Shown here: one piece after another, positions 58,661-64,000 of the stretch
Layout of the letters: each line of letters opens with the position of its first letter
Position numbering within the stretch: the stretch's first letter is position 1
Source: Lachnospiraceae bacterium
GTDB taxonomy: Bacteria; Bacillota; Clostridia; Lachnospirales; Lachnospiraceae
Direction of reading: 5' to 3'
Assembly: GCA_910575255.1 (NCBI GenBank)
Contig: CAJTEM010000023.1
Span: 1 to 64,000 of the forward strand
Length of the DNA: 64,000 nucleotides
Notes under the pieces: model-generated
Seen by the model: only the letters and a program-made list of their open reading frames with translations
What the model was told of the DNA's origin: nothing
Database searches by the model: none
Translations under genes and position numbers: made by a program

Positions 58661-59194
58661 ATGGCAAAAATGTCGCCGGAAGAAAAATACATGAAGGAAG
58701 CCATCCGCCAGGCAAAAAAGGCGGCGGCTTTGGGAGAGGTGCCGATTGGCTGCGTGATTGAATATCAGGGGAAGATCATCGGGCGAGGATATAATCGGCG
58801 TATGATTGATAAGACTGTGCTGAATCATGCAGAGATTATTGCGATTCGCAAGGCATGCCGAAAGATGGGGGACTGGCGTTTGGAGGGCTGTACGATGTAT
58901 GTGACACTAGAACCCTGTCCGATGTGTGCAGGGGCGATCATTCAGGCCAGGATACCAGTCGTGGTGATCGGTTGCATGAATGCGAAGGCGGGCTGTGCCG
59001 GCTCTGTGTTGGATCTGCTGCATGAGAAAGGCTTTAATCACCAGGCGGAGACCCGGACCGGAGTTCTGAGGGAGGATTGTTCCCGGATGCTGTCGGATTT
59101 TTTCCGGGAGTTGCGTCTGCAGAAGGCAGAGAAGAAGCTACAGAAACCTATACAAGAGAAAGATACAGACGTCGGACCATCAGAACTGAGGTGA
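58661..59194 (+). CDS. tadA: tRNA-specific adenosine(34) deaminase
   Basis: A 177-residue deaminase. The active site is LNHAEIIAI (zinc His and catalytic Glu) and EPCPMCAGAI (zinc Cys pair). It converts A34 to inosine in tRNA-Arg(ACG). The C-terminus is extended by a charged tail (LQKAEKKLQKPIQEKDTD) that overlaps, on the other strand, the end of the next gene by 47 bases. Confidence 0.95.
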   Translation: MAKMSPEEKYMKEAIRQAKKAAALGEVPIGCVIEYQGKIIGRGYNRRMIDKTVLNHAEIIAIRKACRKMGDWRLEGCTMYVTLEPCPMCAGAIIQARIPVVVIGCMNAKAGCAGSVLDLLHEKGFNHQAETRTGVLREDCSRMLSDFFRELRLQKAEKKLQKPIQEKDTDVGPSELR

Positions 59195-59687
59195 TGGTGA
59201 AAAAGATTTCCAGAGCACTGCTGATGATGCCTGCAGCAAGGAATAAAAGAAGAGAGAAGAGCGCGATTCCGGACAGTCCTATAAGAAAAAGCCGGTATTT
59301 TTCCCGGTTATATTGATACAAGATCCATATGAAACGCCACAGGCAGAGAAAGAGGCAGAATGCGGACAGGAAGGCAAAGACAATATGGAGCCGGGATTTG
59401 AGAGGCAGCTTTTCTGGCAGATAGGGAGTAGTCACGGCAAAAGCCAGAAGCGTCATGGCGAGCGGGATCAGCCAGGTAAAGCCAGGGGCAACCGGCATTC
59501 GAAGGGCAATCTGTCTCAGTGACCAAAAAAAATAGATCCCTACCATCAGGCCCCACAGCACGAATTCCTCTTCCCGGCCGATTCTATTTCCGATTACGGA
59601 AAAGTTGGTGGTGAACCAGTTGCTGCCCTGTACGAACAAAATGGTATTAATTGGAATCAAAATATAAGTTATGAACCATAAAAGCAT
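59148..59687 (-). CDS. Membrane protein, DUF998-like
   Basis: A 179-residue protein with about six hydrophobic helices: YILIPINTILFVQGSNWFTTNFSVIG at the start resembles the DUF998/FrrA-like membrane family, and SFAFLSAFCLFLCLWRFIW lies in the middle. There is no known activity. I chose ATG 59687 after GGAGG rather than 59708. The 3' end runs into the tadA 3' end on the opposite strand. Confidence 0.7.
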   Translation of the reverse strand: MLLWFITYILIPINTILFVQGSNWFTTNFSVIGNRIGREEEFVLWGLMVGIYFFWSLRQIALRMPVAPGFTWLIPLAMTLLAFAVTTPYLPEKLPLKSRLHIVFAFLSAFCLFLCLWRFIWILYQYNREKYRLFLIGLSGIALFSLLLFLAAGIISSALEIFFTITSVLMVRRLYLSLV

Positions 59688-59828
59688 CACAGACCTCCGG
59701 CTTTCCATAGTACAAAATACCTGTTTTACCCGTCAAAAATATCTGTATTAGCGAAGATTCTTCCGCTATAGTTATAGGAAGGCAGTTTCATAAAATGACT
59801 GCAGAGAAAGTTGAGGGGTATTTGTATT

Positions 59829-60449
59829 ATGTCACAGAAAACGAAACGTATACTTATGGCATTTTTTGGCGTGATTGTCACTGGCTTCTGCGTGGGAACC
59901 TTTCAGAAGGCAAATCTGGGGACAGATCCGTTTACCTGTTTTGTTACAGGGATCGGCAATATCTTTGGGTCCACTTACAGCACCTTTTATGTGATCGTTA
60001 CCGGTGTACTGCTTTTGGGAGTTTTGTTGCTGGAAAGGCATTATATCGGACTGGCTACCGTGATCAATCTGTTCGGGACAGGCATATCTGCGGATCTGAT
60101 GAGAAATCTATGGGACATGCTGATTCCGGATCCGGGGCTGGCCATGAGGGTGGTGCTGATGCTCCTGGGAGTTTTTGGCAGCTGCTTTTCAGCTTCGGTA
60201 TATTTCACGGCAGACTTGGGGGTCTCTGCATATGATGCGGTTTCTCTGATTGCTGCCAATAAGTATAAGTTGATGGCTTTTCGTGTCTGCCGTGTGCTCA
60301 GTGATCTGATCTGCGTTACCGTCGGGTTTGTGTTCCATGCCACGGTAGGAGTGGGAACCGTGATTACGGCATTGTTCATGGGACCGGTGATCCAATGGTT
60401 CAACACGCACGTATCAGAGCCTTTTTTGTATGGAAAAGAAGGAAGATAA
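59829..60449 (+). CDS. YczE/YitT-like membrane protein
   Basis: A 206-residue integral membrane protein with five to six helices: FFGVIVTGFCVGTFQKANLGTDPFTCF at the start is typical of the YczE/YyaS/YitT group, repeated in the second half as CFSASVYFTADLGVSAYDAV. The function is unknown; relatives in Bacillus influence peptide antibiotic production. I chose ATG 59829; GAGGGG lies upstream. It precedes the SRP RNA gene. Confidence 0.82.
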   Translation: MSQKTKRILMAFFGVIVTGFCVGTFQKANLGTDPFTCFVTGIGNIFGSTYSTFYVIVTGVLLLGVLLLERHYIGLATVINLFGTGISADLMRNLWDMLIPDPGLAMRVVLMLLGVFGSCFSASVYFTADLGVSAYDAVSLIAANKYKLMAFRVCRVLSDLICVTVGFVFHATVGVGTVITALFMGPVIQWFNTHVSEPFLYGKEGR

Positions 60450-60469
60450 GAAGAGAAGGCAGATATTTC

Positions 60470-60499
60470 TTGACAAGCCTGCGGTTTTTGGGGTATACT
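60470..60499 (+). promoter_or_regulatory. Promoter of the SRP RNA gene
   Basis: TTGACA (60470-60475), 18 bases, TATACT (60494-60499). The start near 60506 would leave a 5' precursor of about 75 nt containing GCCGGAGAGAGAATCCGGC, a small hairpin. Confidence 0.75.
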
Positions 60500-60579
60500 T
60501 AACAAGCATTTCCGATGCCGGAGAGAGAATCCGGCTGGCAAAAGGGAGATGCAGCGCAATATTTAACAGGTTATAAAGC

Positions 60580-60847
60580 TTCCGTGCAGCCGGGGAGATA
60601 GCGGTGCCCTGTACCTGCAATCCGCTCCAGCAGGGGTGATATCCCGCCTCGGATGTTGGTTTTGCGGGGCTGCCCCTGGTGAGCAGCGTTGACGTCTGGG
60701 TCTTGCGCAACAGAGCTTCATGAATCGTGTCAGGGCAGGAATGCAGCAGCACTAAGTGAAATCCTCTGTGTGCCGCGAGGCAGCCTGGACTGAGCCAGCT
60801 GCCAGGGTAACGCCCGTGAGCCACATACAAAGCGGGATGCACGGATT
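60580..60847 (+). ncRNA. ffs: Signal recognition particle RNA, large bacterial type
   Basis: About 268 nt. The Alu domain is recognisable in GGTGCCCTGTACCTGCAATC and GCTCCAGCAGGGGTGA. The conserved domain IV appears as GTCAGGGCAGGAATGCAGCA and GCACTAAGTG. The ends pair (TCCGTGCAGCCGGG with CGGGATGCACGGA). It assembles with Ffh to target membrane proteins. The extended form with an Alu domain is usual in Clostridia and Bacilli. The exact ends are estimated from the terminal helix. Confidence 0.93.
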
Positions 60848-60955
60848 TAAATGATAAGACAGAGATTTTGAGAAGAGGGCTGGTCGGAGCCGAGGTTCCG
60901 TCTGGTCCTGCTTTGTTATATTGCAGCGCATTGGGTGAAAGTGCGCAAAAAGTTG

Positions 60956-60984
60956 TTGACAAAAGCAAGGCGCCTATGTATAAT
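60956..60984 (+). promoter_or_regulatory. Promoter of DUF177-rpmF
   Basis: TTGACA (60956-60961), 17 bases, TATAAT (60979-60984): a full consensus promoter about 27 bases before ATG 61011. Confidence 0.85.
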
Positions 60985-61010
60985 ATTTAAGCGTGTATCA
61001 GGAGAAAAAT

Positions 61011-61538
61011 ATGCTGATTAATTTAACAGAGCTGTTTTCCGTCGAAGGAAAAGAGAAGACCTACACAGCAGCAATTGATATGGACTGCTTTCAAGCCCCG
61101 GACGGAGCCAGAGAGATTGTTTCCAGGATGCCAGCAATGTTTCGGATTCAGAACCTGGGAAGCAGGAAGCTTCTGTTGGAGGGGAAGGCGGACATTACGC
61201 TCAGGATTCCCTGCAGCAGATGTCTGGAACCGGTAGATGTTCCCTTTGAACTGGATATTTGTCAGGAGCTGGATTTGAACAGGACAGAAGAGGAGCGTGC
61301 GGAGAATCTCGATGAACAGCCCTATCTGGACGGTTATTATCTGGATGTAGACCAGCTGATTGGCAACGAACTGCTTCTGAATCTGCCTATGAAGGTTTTG
61401 TGCAGGGAGGACTGCAGAGGGATTTGCAATCGATGTGGAATGAATTTAAACCACGGAGCCTGTTCCTGTGAACGCAGTTCGCCAGATCCAAGGATGTCGG
61501 TAATCCAGGATATATTTCAACAGTTTAAGGAGGTGTAA
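61011..61538 (+). CDS. YceD/DUF177 family protein
   Basis: A 175-residue protein of the DUF177 (YceD) family, with the CSRCLEPVDVPFELDI motif and the C-terminal cluster CREDCRGICNRCGMNLNHG, which probably bind zinc. It is normally encoded immediately upstream of rpmF and is involved in 23S rRNA processing or accumulation. ATG 61011 follows AGGAG; GTG 60993 lies at the transcript start and is not used. Confidence 0.92.
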   Translation: MLINLTELFSVEGKEKTYTAAIDMDCFQAPDGAREIVSRMPAMFRIQNLGSRKLLLEGKADITLRIPCSRCLEPVDVPFELDICQELDLNRTEEERAENLDEQPYLDGYYLDVDQLIGNELLLNLPMKVLCREDCRGICNRCGMNLNHGACSCERSSPDPRMSVIQDIFQQFKEV

Positions 61539-61541
61539 ACC

Positions 61542-61724
61542 ATGTCGATTTGCCCAAAGAATCGGTCTTCCAAGGCCAGAAGAGATAAGCGCAGAGCTAA
61601 TTGGAAAATGAGCGCAAGCAATCTGGTAAAGTGCAGCAAATGCGGAGCTTTGATGATGCCCCATCGGGTTTGCAAGGCTTGCGGCAGCTACAATAAGAAA
61701 GAAATCGTCAGCATTGAAGATTAA
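61542..61724 (+). CDS. rpmF: 50S ribosomal protein L32
   Basis: A 60-residue L32: MSICPKNRSSKARRDKRRAN, then CSKCGALMMPHRVCKACGSY with two CxxC pairs for zinc. Located, as usual, next to the DUF177 gene; AAGGAGG precedes ATG. A terminator follows. Confidence 0.97.
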   Translation: MSICPKNRSSKARRDKRRANWKMSASNLVKCSKCGALMMPHRVCKACGSYNKKEIVSIED

Positions 61725-61764
61725 GATTTCAAAATTTTCAAAACTTAAAAAGTTAGATGGCTAA

Positions 61765-61797
61765 GGGCTTCTGAGGATTTCCTCAGGAGCCTTTGTT
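61765..61797 (+). terminator. Terminator of rpmF
   Basis: GGCTTCTGAGGA and TCCTCAGGAGCC form a stem, followed by TTTG. The sequence from here to 61902 shows nothing further. Confidence 0.8.
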
Positions 61798-61902
61798 CCG
61801 TTATAGGAAATTGCGATTTTTGAGGCGAAGAAAAAGAACGAGAGTTTACCGGACGTATGTTTGATGAACTCTTGTCTGGGAATGACGGCAAGACGACACG
61901 GT

Positions 61903-62391
61903 TTAGAAGATATAAAAGCCTTCTACTCCAGCCTCGTCATCAAATAAGTCGTCTTCATTTAAGGAATAATCCATGTCGAGAAGGTCATCTTCGCTCATGC
62001 GGCGAATGTCCCCGGATGTCATGCCTTCAGGTGGGTTATCCATATATTTTTTGCGTAGCTTCTCTGCGTTTGTGTTCATAAGAACAGCCTCCTTTTTAAT
62101 AGTGACCTCGCCCCAATAAACAGACATCATGCTTTCAAAGTCTTCTTGTGTTGATCCTGCCTTATCAAATGATTGTTTCTCATATAAATTAAAATACCAA
62201 TTTTCTAATTTTTTCAGGCTTTCAGTCGTATAGTCAGGAAAAAACGCGGACGCTTGCGTACTAATTGCCTTCAATCTGTTCAGCAAATCGTCTTTATATG
62301 AAATATAATAATCTTCAGCCTCGGATTGATCACGAAATTTTCTTAAAGATTCCCCATATTTAACGGCTATATTTAAGCTATGCTTTGACAT
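61903..62391 (-). CDS. Hypothetical protein, probable fusion of two small genes
   Basis: A 162-residue cytoplasmic protein. The first ~100 residues (MSKHSLNIAVKYGESLRKF, EDYYISYKDDLLNRLKAI) are helical. The last 58 residues begin MNTNAEKLRKKYMDNPPEGM and end acidic (NEDDLFDDEAGVEGFYIF), resembling a free-standing small protein that I have a vague memory of from Lachnospiraceae. An AAAGGAGG with good spacing lies within the gene just before that internal ATG (about 62078), so this looks like a fusion of an upstream gene that lost its end with a complete downstream gene. GGGGG precedes the outer ATG 62391. Function unknown. Confidence 0.6.
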   Translation of the reverse strand: MSKHSLNIAVKYGESLRKFRDQSEAEDYYISYKDDLLNRLKAISTQASAFFPDYTTESLKKLENWYFNLYEKQSFDKAGSTQEDFESMMSVYWGEVTIKKEAVLMNTNAEKLRKKYMDNPPEGMTSGDIRRMSEDDLLDMDYSLNEDDLFDDEAGVEGFYIF

Positions 62392-62432
62392 CTTGTTCGC
62401 CCCCTTCTGTTCCGCCATCCGCACTCAGCTGC

Positions 62433-63137
62433 TTAATCGTATTCCTCGCAGATAAATTTGAAATCCTCAGTCCTGCGCAAGGCTGGCAAGGCGTACTTCT
62501 CGATGTGCTTTGACATAATTTCCACTGCATACTGGAAGTTCGCTGACGGATGGCCCTCGGCACAGCGCACCATGGTAATCAGCATCTTATTGTCACCCTT
62601 AATGTATTCAGACGGATAGTTGCCGGAGCAGTCACAGGAATCCTCGTCATGGTATTTCTGTCTGACCGCCTCCATCTGCGCTGCGGTGCCGATCATCGCA
62701 TGATAATCGATTGTTTCCGAATCAATGTAATAATCAACGAAAAGCCTTGCCACATCATCCTTGCATTGCTGGATCTGCTCAATGATGGCGTTTGCGTTTC
62801 GGATTGCAAATCTCCGGATTTTCTTCCTGGCATCTTCCTCATCTTCATAGCGGATATACAAAAGTGTTTCGTGACCGTTCAGCACAGCCGTAATCTTCAG
62901 AAGCCCTCCGTCCTCCCCATAGCAGGCGCGCAGCGTCCGAAAAATGTCCTTCTCCGGAACGCTGTACAGCGTCATCCCGCGCCAGTCCTGCCCAACAGGG
63001 ATATCATAGGTGAGCATTTGATACTGTGTGTCATAGTCAAAGAAGATTGCGTCCTCACCATCGGCGTCCTGATAAAAATCAAAAACGCTGTACACGCCTT
63101 CTTTGCAAGTAAGTGGTATGCTGTGTAATTCTGACAT
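62433..63137 (-). CDS. Hypothetical cytoplasmic protein
   Basis: A 234-residue acidic protein without signal or membrane segments. It begins MSELHSIPLTCKEGVYSVFD; the middle has DEEDARKKIRRFAIRNANAI, a helical piece. I do not recognise the family. It lies in a row of small, minus-strand genes with unrelated sequences, as is common in islands of immunity proteins for polymorphic toxins. GGGAGGAG precedes ATG. Confidence 0.7.
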   Translation of the reverse strand: MSELHSIPLTCKEGVYSVFDFYQDADGEDAIFFDYDTQYQMLTYDIPVGQDWRGMTLYSVPEKDIFRTLRACYGEDGGLLKITAVLNGHETLLYIRYEDEEDARKKIRRFAIRNANAIIEQIQQCKDDVARLFVDYYIDSETIDYHAMIGTAAQMEAVRQKYHDEDSCDCSGNYPSEYIKGDNKMLITMVRCAEGHPSANFQYAVEIMSKHIEKYALPALRRTEDFKFICEEYD

Positions 63138-63167
63138 TTGGGTCTCCTCCCTTTATCAAATCCTGAT

Positions 63168-63668
63168 TTATAAAACTCGTTGAGCTACAACCACAGTGTA
63201 GTTATCCGTGTCGTATGTAATCCCCGTTTCTTTAAAATTGTTTTTATGCCAAAAATGCTCTGCCTGGGGATTGCCTTTAACCCAGCCAAGCCGTATGCTC
63301 GAAAGCCTGATGTCGGCCAGATAGCGGCACAGATCGTCAATAATGCTGCTTCCAATGCCAGCATTTTGAATCGATGCCGCTGTCATAAAAAAGCCTATGA
63401 AAGCAGTTTTTTCATCAGGGTATGCCATAATAAAATCCATTACAGCAATCAATTCTTCCCCTTTGTAATACCCTACATAATATTTGTCACACATTTCTTT
63501 ATTTGGAGGCAAAGCTTTCATATCATCAAGAATACTCTGTTCTGTCACAAATGGCGGACAGTATTGGTAATACAAACCATTTTTACTGCACAGTAAATAT
63601 ATAGCCGCGACATCCGCTTTCTCCATGCGGCGTACAGTATAATCATTAGAGAAAAAAGATATATCCAT
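63168..63668 (-). CDS. GNAT family N-acetyltransferase
   Basis: A 166-residue single-domain GNAT. It has the acetyl-CoA loop region SIQNAGIGSSIIDDLCRYLA, followed by IRLGWVKGNPQAEHFWHKNNF, as in typical GNAT motif B. The acceptor is unknown. I chose ATG 63668, preceded by GGAGG; an earlier ATG at 63686 has no site. Confidence 0.88.
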   Translation of the reverse strand: MDISFFSNDYTVRRMEKADVAAIYLLCSKNGLYYQYCPPFVTEQSILDDMKALPPNKEMCDKYYVGYYKGEELIAVMDFIMAYPDEKTAFIGFFMTAASIQNAGIGSSIIDDLCRYLADIRLSSIRLGWVKGNPQAEHFWHKNNFKETGITYDTDNYTVVVAQRVL

Positions 63669-63702
63669 TTGTGTTACCTCCTTCAAACCGGAAGTTGAGC
63701 TT

Positions 63703-64000
63703 TTATATATTTACATCGAATACCGCCTTTATTTGCCCATCCTCTGTGAAAAACTCTATTTCAAACCAAAAATCCAACTCTTCTCCGAAACTCTTTGGTC
63801 TGTAACACACCACATCACTATTATCCGTTTCAAGCCTTGCTTCGTCCGTATCATCTATATCTTCCATACAGGATTTTTGGAAATGGTCTACCACAAACTC
63901 TTTATTTTCATATTCTTCCCACATAGCCAATTGTTCAACCAACCACTTCCCAAATCCCAGGCAGGCATTTTCTGATGTCGGTTCTGCGTCAATAAAAGCG
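63703..64000 (-). CDS. Hypothetical protein, 5' end beyond the window
   Basis: An open frame continues to the right edge (AFIDAEPTSENACLGFGKWL) and ends at 63703 with IKAVFDVNI. The visible 98 residues are acidic, with many aromatic residues (WFEIEFFTEDGQ), and have no recognisable motif. It is probably an immunity-like or regulatory cytoplasmic protein. Same strand as the preceding three genes. Confidence 0.65.
   Translation of the reverse strand, partial: AFIDAEPTSENACLGFGKWLVEQLAMWEEYENKEFVVDHFQKSCMEDIDDTDEARLETDNSDVVCYRPKSFGEELDFWFEIEFFTEDGQIKAVFDVNI

Noticed and set aside
60414-60968. Minus-strand open frame across the SRP RNA
   Set aside because: It is antisense to a highly conserved structural RNA and its promoter, and has no ribosome binding site or family similarity.

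Overview
The window looks like a chromosomal segment of a Gram-positive, gut-type Clostridia, most likely Lachnospiraceae. The reasons are moderate GC with strong AGGAGG-type ribosome binding sites, a large clostridial-type SRP RNA, YesM/YesN two-component systems, an Flp/Tad pilus locus with DUF5702 and FHA partners, a DUF6128 protein, and many sugar-uptake genes. No rRNA, tRNA or CRISPR array was seen.

Left end (1-3.1 kb): a very AT-rich accessory patch with the end of one gene and two small secreted or membrane proteins. It is followed by three palindromic or mobile elements laid end to end and sharing CTAG junctions: two MITE-like hairpins and an IS701-family IS. The IS sits exactly at the stop codon of a MATE pump gene. 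The pump and its MarR regulator (3.1-5.2 kb) each have a matching 16-bp operator.

5.3-12.4 kb: a sugar-acid catabolic island with an FCD-type GntR regulator, an enolase-superfamily dehydratase of the ManD/RspA type, a complete TRAP transporter (DctP, DctQ, DctM), an SDR dehydrogenase and an AraC regulator. 12.4-15.4 kb (minus strand): an orphan sugar-binding lipoprotein, a small zinc-ribbon protein and a GH27 alpha-galactosidase. 15.5-23.4 kb: AIM24-like and DUF2156 proteins, an internally deleted IS1182-family relic, an Eis-like acetyltransferase, a sirtuin, then the conserved DUF951-rpsF-ssb-rpsR group with a probable S6:S18 autoregulatory leader, and a peptidoglycan-binding NlpC/P60 lipoprotein. 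A very long palindrome separates it from a minus-strand sensor kinase/response regulator pair, a small kinase, glycogen-branching enzyme, a second GH13 enzyme, a DUF2508 protein and an ArsR regulator (23.5-31.9 kb).

32.0-42.3 kb: a complete Tad/Flp pilus operon with its own promoter and about 100 nt of leader. It encodes two prepilin peptidases, TadZ/CpaE-like, CpaF, TadB, an unusual TadC with an ectodomain, an Flp1 pilin, DUF5702, TadE-like proteins and an FHA protein. The tail of one pilus protein is encoded by a dispersed repeat.

42.4-46.0 kb: metG-traX-tatD. 46.0-56.5 kb (minus strand): rsmA overlaps a YesN/YesM system, followed by a degenerate ABC ATPase lacking both P-loops, an RbsA/RbsC-type sugar importer, a substrate-binding lipoprotein made of two nearly identical binding domains in one chain, and a lyxose/mannose isomerase. 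This is the most unusual module in the window: a sensing and uptake system with a pseudo-ATPase and a duplicated receptor, lying between tatD and rsmA.

56.7-61.8 kb: a DUF6128 protein with a minisatellite, tRNA adenosine deaminase, two membrane proteins, SRP RNA, DUF177 and rpmF. 61.9-64.0 kb (minus strand): small, poorly conserved genes resembling immunity-gene islands, one of which appears to be an in-frame fusion of two genes.
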